Source: Pachyseris speciosa (Eukaryota > Cnidaria > Anthozoa > Scleractinia > Pachyseridae). From it: a stretch of 64,000 nt of DNA. The translations under genes and the position numbers were made by a program. Under the pieces are notes generated by a model that did not search any database, was not told the origin of the DNA, and was given only the letters and a program-made list of their open reading frames with translations. Location: the NCBI GenBank assembly GCA_016490735.1, contig JAEMWC010000191.1, positions 850,001-914,000 on the forward strand. The letters run 5' to 3'. Below, one piece after another: positions 38,901-53,900 of the stretch; the first letter of the stretch is position 1; every line of letters starts with the position of its first letter.

Positions 38901-41900
38901 TGTCGCATGGTGTTTATGAGAGAACAAATTTGTTGTCTTGCATCGTTTTACGCTGGAGCGATATTATATTAAGCTTATATTTTTGTTTAAGTTGAGTGGT
39001 TCAAATTTTCGTAAGTAAAGACACTCCACTGATCTGGAAAACTTCATTTCACACTTACCACGGGAAGACTCCTTTACCTCAGTTTTGTTGTTGTTGTTGT
39101 TGTTTTTCTTAGCTTGTTTTTCTGTTTGTGCGCTTGTTTGTGTTCACTTTATTAGTTATGCACTCACAGTGATTCTTCAGTAACCATAAACGAATCAACA
39201 TCCTCCTTTGGAAATTAAGCTGAAAGCACTTTTCTATTTGAATTATCTCTATAATGATATGACGCCGAAAGCGTTCCATTTTGGCGGCGTGACCTTGGCC
39301 TTTCTGGTTTCTTACCGGCTTAACTTGTGATATAGAGCATATCTTTGCTTTCTGTTGGCCTTCACACTGCACCGTTACTTTTCCATTGGGCGCAATTCTA
39401 CACACTGTTCCCAGTCCCCACTCTTTGTGCTGCACCAGTCCACCAAGTCTGGGTCTACTGTCCACGCCACCAATAACCGCTAGCACAGCCATCACTGGAC
39501 CCTGGTCCACAGGCTCCTCTGTAGCTTGCCCCGGTTCCTACGTTGGAGGTAACAGGTATACTGTAAGATTTTAAATGTAGTGACCTTTGCGTACAGTGTT
39601 TGGGTATTTCTTAAGTTCCTTTCTAGTGTCACGCGTTGAAATGAAGACAAGGCCCATAGCTGACCCAAAGCGGATCATGTGAAGACATCCAGTATGATAC
39701 TACCAGCTATTTTCAAACCCTGGTCCAAGGCCCTGCTCATACCACTCCGCTCAGTACTCAGTACCGAGCTAACAATGATATAACTTGACAGCCGTTAGAT
39801 TTTCCCGAACGCTCAACAAAACTTACGGTAAGAAACGAAATGCTAGAGGATAAATACTGTACTCTTAAAGTGCACCTAACCCCCAAATTTTTTTTCGCTA
39901 AAATAAATCTTTGCACCTGTTTGAAACGCATTGCGCCTTTTTAAGCAAATCTCACTAGTTATTTTGACTTTTCTAGGGTGTTAAAGTTGTAAAATCTGGC
40001 CATCGTCTGCCCCACGACCGAGTCAGAAGGGGTTTGGGTCTATTCTCGATTTGACGTCACAAACTGATTTACATGGCATTAAGTCTTTGTAAATATGCAT
40101 GCAAAGCAGTTTGTGACGTCAAATCAAGAATAGACCCAAGCCCCTTCTGACTCGGTCGTGGGCAGACGATGGCCAGATTTTGCAACTTTAACACCCTAGA
40201 AAAGTCAAAATAACTAGTCAAGATTTGCTTAAAAAGGCGCAATGCGTTTCAAACAGGTACAAAGATTTATTTTAGCGAAAAAACATTTTTGGGGTTAGGT
40301 GCACTTTAAAATTGTTTAGAATGTCGCTAGGAGAAAGTAAAAACAAAGAAAATTGGCATGACTGAGACAATAAGAGGCCTTCAAAAAAATAGCTCATTTT
40401 ACAATTACATGTTCAGTGGCCTGGCCATGGAATGGAAACGAGACTGCCGTTGACCTATTATTTTGATACAGACCTCACTGCTTCTCTCATGTAAATCCGT
40501 AGTTCTTATGCTAACTAGTCCACATTTACATGAGAAAGACAAAGAAGTTTGCATCAAAACAAGCTTACCTCCAGCTTCGCTTCCATTCAAGACCATGCAC
40601 GTCACTGAGTACAGAACTGTAAAATGGACTATTTTCAATGAGGTCAGAATTTTCTTTGTCAGAGCAAAAAAAGGGTTAAACATTATTCTTATTTTTCTTG
40701 CACCAAGGTAAAACAAGACGGATTAATTTCTTTCTCTTTTTTAACGCACTCTACTTTAAAAAAGGATGAGTATACGTTGTAACGACCACACTCTTTACTG
40801 ATGACTTTGATAGATACAGATTCTCTTGAGATTAGATTCCGAAAACTACTCCGATTTACTGAGCTTTGAGATAAATCCTACCTTTCATCCGACCTGAATT
40901 CCGACCTGAATTGAATCCATGTTTGAATGAATGTTCTTGAATGTTCTCCGATACTCGTGTTGTAATCCAATACTCGATACCATTACTACCGGTAACTCGG
41001 TTATATCACGCTCTTACCTGAATGACTTGTTCTTCTACAACTGGCTCGACAGTAGTTACCATGGTTACAATACTCTTGAGCTGGGCACTGATGAACTCGT
41101 TAACTAGTGGGTTCCAGGCCTCTAAGGTATGCAGCTTTCGGATCAGTGCTAGTAACTCTTCAGCCACGGTGCTGCTGTATGTGGCTGATACTGAGGCTGG
41201 GATCCTTGCCTTCCTCTTACTTTTGCGGCTTCTCTCAGCTGAAAATAAAAACAAAAATTGGACCTGTTGAACTTTCACCTCTTTTTTGGACTAAAGCGAA
41301 TCCTGAGGCAAGCTGTCTAAGACGAACCGCACCACTAATATGAATCCTTCAGGGCAGTTAAAGTTAGTAATTCTAACTATTCATATTGGTTGCTATGATA
41401 TTTGTCTTATGCTATTTAATTGGATCCTGGAAGCAACTATTGTGCTGTTTACTCACAGAGGATACGGTGGGCCTAACTGCGTAGGTCTGTGGATCAGGAT
41501 GAAATCCTAGTCTGACAATTCACAGAAAGCTGCTGCGGTACTGTTTATTGTGCTCTAAAAAGTGGATATATGCTGTAGTTCAATTTTATCCTTGGTTCAA
41601 TTTTTGTTCGTGTGTTTGGTAACGTATTAAATAATGAGTACAACACAAAGGGAAATAAAAATTGAACCAAGGATAAAATTGAACCACGACAGATATAACG
41701 TTTGGTGAAACAATAACATATGAGAGACAAGTTATGAAGTCCTAAGTGTCACAGCTTCCAAGGGGCTGTAGTTCTTTGTTCGCCTTTATACGCAAGTGCA
41801 GGTTTGATATCAGTGATTAGTTGGATTAGATGCTAACACGTTCCTAAGTGGAAAATAGGGTGCACAAAAATAAAAAAAGTGCATGCTGGATTATCTTTTC

Positions 41901-44900
41901 GCTTTAAACCTTGAGGGATTATCTTTTCGCTTCAAACCTTGATTTCAAAGGCTTAGTCAAGATCTTGTCCGATCGCGACGTGTAATCGTATTTTTTTTCA
42001 TGCATTGTAATCAGCATAAGCTCTCTATAATTGAGCCTTCGCGCTAAGAGCGGATGTTGTAATAACTATTGTTTATATAAAATATAAAAAGATCTGTCCA
42101 CTACCATACTCAGGCAAAATCAAGCAAACAAACCGACCGACCGACCCACAAAAATCAAAATGGTTATTAACATACCTGATGGTAGTTGAACTGGCAGACT
42201 CCCATGACAAGTCATCAAAACTCTCCCTAGCAAAGCGAAAAGTTTGGCCACTACTTCAGACATCCTGGGGGATTCTTTTGTAACATCCCAGGATGGCAAC
42301 ACAGCTCTTAGCAACCGCAAGGCCAGGATCTATTTGCGACAACAAAGAAACTTAATTTAGTGAGGATATGAAGTTACTAAATTTGTGACTCTGCAGTGCT
42401 CGCATGTAAAGGACATCGTAAAAAGTCTAAAAGAAGTCGGAGTGGACGCTATTTGGTGACATACAAATAAAATGCAATGTTACCCCATGCAAAGTTTGTG
42501 TCAATTGTCTCCTAGCTAAAAGTCCTTGCATATCTAGAGGCACTTTCAATTTTGTTGCATCTAGCCCCTCAGACCAGTTATTTTATAGTGCCGATGCACT
42601 TATTCGGGAATCTGATTAGTTGCTGGTTTTTACTTTTTCTCTAAAAAATGGTGCATTCCACTTCCAATATTAATGAGCCCTTACGAGGAATAAATAAGAA
42701 TATTCCCGTTACAAACTCACTGGTCTGGTCAGCTAGTTATGACAAATGGAAACCACCCTAGTTTCACTATCTTTTAAAAGTAGAAACCCCTCTTTGAGTA
42801 ATACATCTTATACTACTTTTCTAGTGATTTTCCCTTTTGTATTCACTAAGAGGGATTGCATCCTTTACGGGGTACGTATACGTGGTACGAAACTTTATTC
42901 ACTGTGCAGTAACACTGCAAGTGCAGCATAGCAGTTCGACCCGATACGACAAGTTTAACAAAACATTCAGTGCTCATAAAACTGATATGGAAAAAATACA
43001 AAAATTATAATAAAACTATTATTGAGCTCGGTTTCCGTGGAATATCGTAATTTGCCAGTGTCTCGCAGATAAATTATTTGCCGAAGCCGAATGATTGGTC
43101 TGATCGCCACTAACAGATCGCGATGTTTTCCCCAACCTCGTCCAACAATTGCTAATTCTTCAATACTGTTATGGTAATAAAGTATGTACTAAAAGATAAT
43201 GTGTAATCGTCATTGCAAAGAGAGTGAGAAGGTAAGTTTCTAGCGTGGTAAATGAATAAATTAAAAGACGTGATCTTTTCAATATTGTCACACGCAAAAT
43301 CGAAAAACAAAAGAATTCCAAAATCTCCCAACAGATCACTAGTCCGGACGCTGTATCACTGGGCTACAGGAGACTCGTGGGAGCACTTTCTAAAACTGTC
43401 TAAAATGTTACCTGTCGAGGCAGATGAGCAGCTGACACAGTGGGTGGTACTGAGTCGTCATCTGGAAGCGATCCCTTCACCACCCGTAACAGTAGGCTCA
43501 CCCACTGGGGGGTACTGAGGGAACTACACATGACCGGTGATGTTGCGATGCCTCGGATGAAACCCAACTTGGCCCAGTCCCTGTGCTGCTGAGCCATCTC
43601 AATGGTACCCACTTGCCCTGTGCAAGACGGAGCGGAAGGAAATGAAATCACAATCAGTGGTTATTTTCCAACTGAAGTTGCACAAGTAGCCTCCTTCGCA
43701 GACGTCTGCTTCGCGAACGTCTGCTGAACTGAACTACCACTTCCGTTCGCGGCCAATCATAGTTCGTTTTCCAATTTATGGAAAGTACGACTTCGACCCC
43801 TGGATTATTTTCACAGATGATGCACGTGATTCGGGTGTCGATTTCCATTCTTACGCAGCTTGTTATTGGTTTCTTCAAAACAAAGGCTAACCGCCGACGA
43901 ACGGAAGTGGCAGTTCAGTTCAGCAGACGTTCGTGGGCAAGGAACGCGTGACGAGCCCAAAGACGTCTGCGAAGGAGGCTATTGCACAAGACGATGAACT
44001 GAAGTTCTCATTTGACCTTGCCGTTACCATGACAACTTCGTGATTGATCAGCCCATTCCAAATTGCCAAAGAAATCGGCGAAAGCACCAAAAACCAAACT
44101 ACATATAGTGGAACCTAGATATACCGAGTCTGGTTATAACGAACGGCGACGAACTAATGATATCCTCAGGGGTTTGCTTATACCAATCACCGTTGTGGTG
44201 GACCACATTTTATAAGTCCTATGGCACTTCGTTATATCGGGATTCCACTGTGCTGCTGTACAAATCAAGCAACATACAACTTAATAACGTGAATTCCCAT
44301 GATTGGCTGTAGAACTCACACCAAATTCTTTAACGAAGAGAAGCAAGAAACAAATCCAATCGTGACTTCCTCGCAATTACCACCAGTAACATGTAAGTAC
44401 ATTTTCACTTCTGACAGACAGACACTTCTGACAGAAGTATCTTGACTGACTTGACTTGACTTGACTTGACTGACAGACACTTCTGACAGAAGTATCTTGT
44501 AGTAATTATGGGGTGAAATAAAATAAATAAAGTATTGTTGTTAGACAGACAGCAAGACAGACAGACAGACAGACACTTTATTTACCCTCGGATTTTAGAG
44601 TAGCTTATACAGCTAATATCTCCAAGCATTTACCAGCCCAACCATCAGATGAGAGATAGATCACCACACCGGGAACTACGTCCTCTACCCTTTTCGAACA
44701 GTGTGTGGGCTCTTTTACGTCCTACAGAATGAATTATGAAGAGTTGTTGGACGGGGCCTACGGTTTATCGCCCTTATCCGAGAAGACTAGAGAGTCTAAC
44801 CATTTGCAGATGTCATTAGAAAGGCAGCACTTTCTTCTCAATTATTTAAAGACCCCAAGTGTTGGTCCGGCCGGGGTTTGAACCCGTGACCTCCCGCACA

Positions 44901-47900
44901 GTAGTCTGGTGCTCTACCAACGGAGCTAACCGGTCGGCGGTCTGACTGTTTCATGACGCTGTTTGCGTCTGTTGTGATGGCCAGAGTAATAACTTTGAAA
45001 AAGTAGACTAATGCACTAATAACTGAGAAACTAACCAAGTGTACCAGCATCCAGCAGATTGTGTAAAAGGCTGCTAACTGTTCGGACACTCTCGATCCGC
45101 AAACTGTTAGCGTGGAGACCAGATCCTATAGCCAGCGCTTGCAACAGACAGACACACGAGTGGCGTATGAGGGCTGTTGGGTGAATGGATTGGATTTCGG
45201 TTTTCTCTTTCTTAGAGTCGTCTGAAAAACAAAAGAAAAAAAAAACAAGAAAACAAATGTCAGACACAGCATTTTTAAGCTGTTCTTATCCCTTGTTGTT
45301 GCTGTTAATATTGATACCAATACTGATACTGATTACTGGTGACCCGGTAGGTTTCGTTATGGCCGTCCATCCTTCCGCTGGTTCTCTTTTTTTCTTTTCC
45401 TGCTCTGCTCTTTTCTTTTTTCTTTTTTTTTTCCGTTTAGTTTTGATCCAACTTCATTTTTTGTTCGATACCTATGCAGGAAAGACGACTTTGACAAAAA
45501 GAACTGTATAGTGATTGTTATATTCTTGTGCCTGTATACTGGGGTAATCCTGTAGGCAAATTCTCCGGCCTTTCCCCTTCCATACATCATCACGAATGTG
45601 TACAATAGGAAGAACAATAAGCCTCACCTTTCATGTCTTCCTCCTCTTCTTCGCTGCTCTCTGGTACAGGCGGAGGTCCTGCCAGCTTAAGGTCATACTT
45701 TCCTTCCTTGCCCATGCGGTATGAATTGGTGCTCCCAGTGTCCCACTGAATACGCACCCAGCCATCTTCTCCAAGCTCCCCTATAACACGGCCCTCGCTG
45801 GGTGGCGGTCCATCCTGGAGACAATATGGAGAAAACAAGGAACATTGAAAATGAAAGCCTTAGTTTTCATGTGCCGCTACTTTTGAAAGAAAGGTGTCTG
45901 CTTCAAATAAGAGAAATGTAAATACGCGTTCATTCAACTATAACACAATTATATCTCGGCAAGGTACATCTCTGAGTACTGCAAAAAATTCACTTCAATT
46001 GATTCAAAGTTAGACCAAGCTGTGAGCAAAAGAATAATATGAATCCAAACGATGACAAACACAAACATAGAAACAAAACAAACAAAAACGCTTTGCTAAG
46101 AAAAAGAAAAACAGCTGATTTACAAGTTTGCCGTAAGGGTGAAAGAGGAGGACTTTAGACAATAGAACTCGTTACTACACTCGAGAAAAGATTTGACCTG
46201 TCGTTGGGTATTTAGAAGTTTATCACCCAGATGAAGTACAAAGTACATTTCAAAAATCAGCGTGGGGCTTTGAAAGAGCTACATGTCATTTGTTTATTCG
46301 AAAGTATTTCCGACCGTGGCCATTTCTAGTTTGAAACATTCACTTCGCTTCACGAGATTTTTTTCCTTTTCAGTTATTGACAATCCATCATCTTATCTTA
46401 AACTCACAAAAAACAACTAGGATTACCTGATCTCCCCATTTCCAGTCGGGACCTCGCACCACCCTTGTGCCAATCTTCATTCTCTTGGCCATTTCTGGTC
46501 CTGTGATGGGTAGAGTAGGAGCCTTCTTTGCAGCCTTAACCTCGTCAATAATGGCGGCTAGGTTTGATTCTTCTTCTACGGTAGCTTCACAGGGTCCCGC
46601 CAAACGCATGATGGTCTGAGTCAAACCGATAGTACCTGAGTTCAGTATCAGGCTCATATCACTGGCGTTGTGTTCTGCCGTCAAGATACCCAGGGTCGCC
46701 AGGAGAAATCTTGCCACAGGGAGGGCACCCAGGGACAGACCACCGTGGAAATCGTCTGGGGCTGCGTTGGGTCTTGATTCAGCTATCTTGAATGTATCGT
46801 TGGCATAGATGACGGCATCACGCAGTGTCCTAACGGCCCAGTTGTTTATCCTGCGAAAAGCGGTTTCTAAAATGACGCGATCATAAGGAGGGATGAGACC
46901 AACGTCAGCTGTGCAGTGTGGAACGGCATTGCTGCAAACAACAATAACAAAATCTGTCTTTGATCTTATTTTAAATGGTAACCCAGACCCATGAAAACCT
47001 CGTCTTATAATGCGCTTGGGAACTTATGAGACAATTCCTTTTTCTCTATGGTGAGATCGACACTTTTTGAGCCATAAAAACCCCGTCTTATAATGCGTTT
47101 GGGAACTTACGAGACAGGTCCTTTTTCTCTATGGTGAGATCGACATTTTTTGAGCCATAAAATCCCCGTCTTATAATGCGCTTGGGAACTTATGAGACAG
47201 TTCCTTTTTCTCAATGGAAAGATCGACATTTTCTGAGCCATGAAAACCCCGTCTTATAATGCGCTTGGGAACTTATGAGACAGTTCCCTTTTCTCTATGG
47301 AAAAATCGCAACCCTTTCAGTGGAACACTGAATGGCTTGGCGATCAGAAGGAGAGAGAAAAGCACATAAAATAATTCCCACAATGATGAAACACTGAGTG
47401 GGTAAGAAATCACATTCAATCTTTCTGACAATAGGTGACTAGTAAAAAAAAAAAAGTGAAAAGACCTGGAAATATCATGAGAAGGAGAGTAATAAAGAGT
47501 AGCAGTATGCAGAACTGAAATAAATTCTTGGTTTGCACGTCACACAAGTATCACGCAAATAAAAAAATAAAATCACTTACCATTCAATCAATGAAGTCAA
47601 TAAATTGAGATATTGTAGAAGAGTAATAAATAAACAACGTGTCCAAGTTTCAGGGTTGTGCGATATTCCGAGCTCGAGTTATTCGACAAAGGGTTTCACT
47701 CAAAATTAAAGTGTTTAGTATGGAGAGGCCATGTTGGAGTCCCTCTGAGGGGCACCAACATGGCGGCCGGAAAACCGGTGGAAACATCTGGAGTTTAGTT
47801 TGGCTCTCTCAAAACATTTTTCTCTCTGCTAAACTTGAAAACATTCGTATAGACACTTCTCTTAACATAATTGTTATTCAGAACTCGAAAACATGAGGCA

Positions 47901-50900
47901 AATCGATAGTTTCGTGAACGTGACATGTCTCACAAACAATCCAGATGTCACGTATTGTGGAAAACTTCCAAATTCAAACTACTCTATTTTCCAAACAAAG
48001 CGTGCTACCGAGCTGAAAACTGGCCAGCAGATATATCTCTAAAATGTCTTTTAACTGATGAAGGTAAACACTCCAAATTTTCAATTTTAGTTTTTTCTGA
48101 CGTCATGTGCAAACCAAGAATTTACAACTTTCTTCAGTAAGATTAGCAAGTGAACAAAACAAAGGGGAAAACAAGAAAACAACGACGACGACGACGACAC
48201 AAACAAACAAGCAAAGATACATAAAAAAGCAGAGGTTGGTTAAACACTTACTGAGCTTGCGAGTGAGTGGACAGAAGACCTTGCCAGCCGCACAAGATTG
48301 AATAGCGTACTGATGGAATTAGATATTCCTTTGACACAAGGGATAGCAGAGTTTCAGCTCCTTCCAATCTTCGCCGACCCCTCTCAAGCTGCAAAACATT
48401 AACATGCGATAAGGTGAGTGACCAAACGTCAACCATTTGAACCCTAAAAAATGTCGACGGTTGCACCCCAATTAACAATGACCATCCAAGACAAATTCGT
48501 TTGCAATGAAACCAGAGATTAAGCCAAAGAAATGAATTCCTCCGTAAACAATATGTTTAAACGATACCTTTGCCCAGTAAGAACATTCACTCTCGCAAAA
48601 TTAATGGCTCACCAAATACATTTCGCTGACTTTAGGAAAAACCTCTGACTTACATGTACGAAATCTATCCAAGCCTCAGGGCACAAGTTTATATGATCGC
48701 GACTTGGAATACAAGCAAAGACAAAGACTGGCAAGTCTCAAAGTTTTGAGCTTCCACCGGGAATCGAACTCACGACCTTCCTACTTACCAGTCGGAACGC
48801 TCTAACTACTCAACTATGGGCGACTCGTGGCAAAAAAAGTCACTTAACACTGGACATGCACCTGTCTGTGAAGACATTTTCTGAGTTTCTCCACATCTAT
48901 CGGCTCATCGTGAAGAATAAACTCCTTGATGTGGTTCATGAGCAGAGCCTCCGCAGAAGAGCTGATCATTCGCTCACGCAGCCACTTCACTTTGCGAGCA
49001 CTGGTCAGTGAGGTATTCAAAGCGGTGTGGTTAACCTTTGAAACAATACAACAAAATGAAAGTCGTTGACGCTAACAACAAAATATATTGTCCACGGAAT
49101 GAATTATTTTACACAAACTCCGTTCGAAATATATGAGAAAAGAACAGGTAGAATCCCACTTATTGCGCTACGAACCACTCTTTAACGCATCTAAAGAGAA
49201 AAATAGACTATACCCCCCAGGGTAGCAAAAAAAAAAAAAGCCAGGCATGACGTAGTACCACAACTCCCTGCGGCCCTACATCGCGCCGCTGTCACGTGAC
49301 ACTCCATCTTTCCTGCTGTGCTACGAACACAAGAAAGGTAATTGAGTTTTGTAACCGCTTATTTTGCACTTTTTAGGCCCTTCCACGGTCCATTTCGACT
49401 CGTTTTCGAGTCGGCTTTCTATCGGGTAGGTAGTTCCTTTTCTTTCAGGAGTGTATGTTTGACTTTCCCCATGAAAACGTCGAAACCACGTCGTTCACGA
49501 TCGAGATCAAAACATGATGCCCGCCGAACTGATTCAGAGCGTTTACATTCTCCGAGCCCTCCTAAACGCCCAAGGACTTCTGGTGAAGACCAGGCGTATC
49601 TGTCCACTATTTTGAAGACCTTACAACAGCTTCAAGAGGACTTGAAGTCCACGAACGCACGCATCTCATCGATCGAAAACTGCTGGCAACAAAGCCTGAC
49701 GGCTTTCCCGCCAAAGGTGAGCGTGGAATCAGACGCACTTTTTGAACTGGCATACTCAGATGAGGACCTGATGTCCACCCACGAGGGCTCGTTTACGGCC
49801 TTTAAGCCGCCAACTCGGGCTAATGAGCCACCAACCGGGGTTTTTGAACCCCACAGTGAGGCTAATGAGCCTTCGAAAGACGATGGAAATCAGAGTATCG
49901 GGACAAATGTTCCCCCAAATGGCGGTGATCTCTGTGATCCAGATTCGCAACACCCTTCTTGGGAACCAAAAGCGGGTTTTGCCGCTTTTTTGCCAAAAAA
50001 AAAAAAAAATTAAATAAATAAATAACTAAATAAAAATTAAAACTTCCATCGGAAGTTATCTTTAATACGATCAAGTAAGTGATATTCTTGACAATTAGTC
50101 CATTTCGTCGGTGGATTGTTTGTTTTCTCCCAGCGAAGTCTCGAAAATATACACAAGAGCGAGACAAAGAACTAGCCTCTGCGCAGAGGGCTATGCTGAA
50201 CATAACAGGCCCCCTATGTTGTTTGCATGATGCATTAACATCTAACAAGGATGTCCCCAAATAAGACATCACAACTATTTTAGAACAATTGCTTTGTTTG
50301 CTAGGCTCTGCGAATTACCAATTCTCAGCCTTGAGACGAAAGAAAATTCTCTTGGCCTTAAATAATATAATATTGGCCTAGCTGAGCAGTCTCTTTCCAA
50401 CGCTAGGCGCATGCTTTTCGGGGATGACTTCCCTACTATTGCTTCAAAGCAAGCAGACCTATGTCGAGGCCTTGCTAAGAACTTGGCATCTGTTTCGAAT
50501 TCACAACCGGCTAAGCGCCCTCGACTTGGGACAACGCTTGCTCCCAACAGGGACAAGCCCTCCTCAGGTACTTGCAATAAATATCAAAGTACCCACACAC
50601 AAAAAAAAACGGGCGTTCCTTTCAGGTCTCCAAGCCCAAGACAAAAGAATCGACGAATTCATAGACAAGTGGAGGGACATGACCTCCTATCCAGAAATTC
50701 TCAGTATTGTTTTGGGTTACAAGATTCCGTTGAGTTGCAAACCTGTTCCTAGTTCCCAAAAGGGGTGGAACCTTCCGGCCAGTAATAGACTTAACTTTCC
50801 CGTACAAGTTCACAGAGAACTCACGTTTCAGATGGAGAACATCTCTTGCCTGAAGTCTCTTTTTAGAAGAGGCGACTACATGATGACCATAGATTTGAAA

Positions 50901-53900
50901 GACGCATACCTGTCAGTTCCAGTCCACAAGGACTCTCGGAGTTTCCTGCAATTCCTCTGGAGAAACAAATGCTACGCCTTTCAAGGCCTCTGTTTTAGCA
51001 TAAATACCGTTCCAAGGATCTTGACCAAACTCTTAAAGCCAGTAGCAACATGCCTACGCAAACGGGGAGTTCGTATGCTTCTGTATCTCGACGACTTCCT
51101 TACCTTGGGTTCTTCTTACCAGGAAGCACAGAGAAACACAGCTATGGCTGTTACTCTCTTGGAAAACCTAGACTTCACAGTAAATCGGGAAAAGTCGTGT
51201 TTAATCCCAACCCAAATAATATTGTTCCTGGGTTTTGTAATCGACTCCACTTGAGAAACACTGAGTCTCCTGAATGAGAAAGTTGTAAATGTCAAGAGTA
51301 TTTGCAAGAGGGCGATCTCAACTCCAACTATGCCTGCGCGTCAGCTAGCCAGCCTTCTGGGCACACTAGAGTCCTGTCGCCTAGCCGTTTGACAAGCACC
51401 CCTTCATTTCAGATACTTACAGATCCAATTGGTCCATGCTTTGCACAGGTCTGAGCAAAACTTCGATGTGACAATCACGCTGGACCACAACCCCATGGAA
51501 GAACTCCAATGGTGGCTGTTGAACATCGCTTCCGTGAATGGCAGCCCAATCACACACCCAGATCCGACCATCCGAGAAAGGATGGGTTGCTGTTTGCCAA
51601 GGGCATCGCACAAATGGGCGTTGGTCAGAAGACGAAAGCACCTTCACATAAACGTATTAGAGCTCAAGACTGCCTTCTTGGCCCTAGTCTTTTCTAAAGA
51701 ACCTCTCAAGGTAGTCTGTCTGAGAATGGACAACACTACAGCAATAGCCCACGTCAACTGCAAGGGTGGTACGAGGCCGACTTGCCTCACAGCCCTAAGT
51801 CTTGAACTCTAAAGATGGTGTCTGGAGAGGGACATAGTGAAATCGGCCCAACATGTACCCGGCAAATTAAACACCATTACAAACACGGAATCGAGGGTGT
51901 TCAACGACAACAATGAATAGAAAATCAACCCTCAGATAATCTCTCCCTTTATGGAAGTGTGCAAAATCGATCTGTTTGCTTCTTGCCTATCCGCCCAGCT
52001 CCCCAAGTAAGCAAACTGGCGTCTGGGACCTGGCGCATTGCACACGGATGGAGACTATGCACTGGCAACTGGGCACCCTTATGCCTTCCTTCCCTTCAAT
52101 CTTGTACCAGCTGTACTGAACAAAGTAACTCAGGGCAAAGCAGACATCATATAAGTCGCCCCAACCTGGCAAGCACAGCCATGGTGGTCTTCTTGTCGAC
52201 CATTCAGTCCTCATCCCTAGCACCAGGCACCTACTGAATGACCCAGCAGACCCCCAAGGGATACACCCATTGTTTCCCAGGCTACACTTAGCCGTGTTTC
52301 CCATCTGCGGAGACAGTATCAAGCAATGGGAATTTCTGGAGACGTTACTAAGATATTCCTTTCAGCATCCCGTCCCTCAACACGGAAAAAGTGTCAATCA
52401 GCTTTGGTGCGTTGGAATCGCTGGTGTGATAAAAGAAAGGTTTATCCTTTTTCGGCACCTTTAACTGACATCCTACTATACCTGAGTACTTCAATAGCGG
52501 AGCAGCTTTCCACTCAGTTAATGTTGCATGCTCAGCTATCTCCACAACTCATGCCAAGCTGGATGGCCTAGCTGTGGGTCAACACCCTTAGTTATTCAGC
52601 TGCTAAAAGGAATGTTCAACGATCGTCCCCGTAAACCTAGGTACTCCCAAACTTGGGACGTAAATTGTCACTCAATACCTGGCATCATTTGGTAGTAACA
52701 GGTCATTGTCTCTCATGCAATTGTCATTTAAGCTTGCAATGCTATTCTCTTTAACCTGTCCGGAAAGGGTCTCGGTCCTAACCAAACTGGATCTCAGTCA
52801 CTGCCGCGTACTTCCAGAGGGTGTAGAGTTTACACTTTTGGCTCCTTGTAAAAGAGGCTTCACTGATCATCTTCCGAAGGCCTTCTTTGCACGATTCCCT
52901 TCCAACTCCAATCTATGCTCAGTTCAGACATTTCGCTCGTACGTAAGGCTACACAGTTATTCCCCCCTCCAAGGTGGATCTGTTGTTTATCTCCTATGTG
53001 AAGTCTCATAAACCACCGGGTTACAGCCCCGTCCATCGGGAGGTGGATATGTTCATTACTGACGGTCTCTAGTGTCGACACCAATATTTTCAAAGCACAT
53101 TCCGTCCGCGGAGCTAAAACTACGGCAGCAGCCAATTCCAACGTTCCCTTATCAGAAATTTTAAGGATGGCTGATTGGTCTACTCCTTTCGACTTTCCAG
53201 CGATTTTATTACAAACCCGTATCACAGCTCAACATTTGCTCATGCAGTTATTCACTGGCACTGTTTGTAGCTGTTTGCTCAACATTTGTTGTGTGTGCCG
53301 AACGTAAGATTTGCAACCTGCTCTTGTTGACATTTGCCTTGATTCCTTATAAGCATTGTCACTTTGGTGTTTCTTTGTTTGGGTTGCATTAAAATATTAC
53401 CAGTTATATTGATTATTTGCCTTCTGTTGGCACCGCTGTTTTTGCGTTGAGCCTTACCTGTTGTTTTCTCATATATTTCGAACGGAGTTTGTGTAATATA
53501 ATCACAATTATACCGCGGCCTGCCAGTATAATTGTGATTGTACACGTTAACAGAAGATAGGAACTAGCCTAAGTTTTTTTCCGTAGATTAAACGATATAT
53601 TATTAATGCCTCCATTATAAACGACCACCGAACGAAAGAAAATGAAGACGGTACGAACATAGCAGTAGCTCGCCACGCCCTTATTGTTGCAAAAACAAGG
53701 AACCTATTGTCGGGTTACAAACCTGCCTGTTCAATAGGCTTAAACTGACCTTACTTTCTTGATGTTTTAGGGATGGAAGAGGGGGAAATTTGGGAGCCGT
53801 AGTTGGCTACACACTTTGTTTGTTAGCTTGTTTGCTTGCCTGCTTTTCACTTTTGTTTTGCTTGTCCACCGTCAAACCAAAGAGAAACCGTAGTATAACT

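Larger units (their letters stand above)
40310..48861. other. introns between exons 9 and 17 outside listed repeats
   Basis: Introns 40310-41017, 41239-42175 (outside the foldback), 42330-43411, 45222-45627, 45815-46426, 47323-48251 and 48389-48744 show no coding sequence or RNA gene that I can support. Confidence 0.5.
49104..53538 (+). mobile_element. DIRS-like tyrosine-recombinase retrotransposon, copy 2
   Basis: Inverted terminal repeats: ACACAAACTCCGTTCGAAAT at the left and its reverse complement at 53475-53496. Between them, in order: basic ORF1, reverse transcriptase with YLDDF, an RNase H-like region, and a tyrosine recombinase region. This order and recombinase instead of integrase define the DIRS group. 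Frameshifts and stops in each part make it inactive. It lies antisense in the HERC2 intron between exons 8 and 9. Confidence 0.85.

Noticed and set aside
46983..47322. CRISPR array
   Set aside because: Regular 83-bp units have no separate spacers, and this is a eukaryotic intron; it is a minisatellite.
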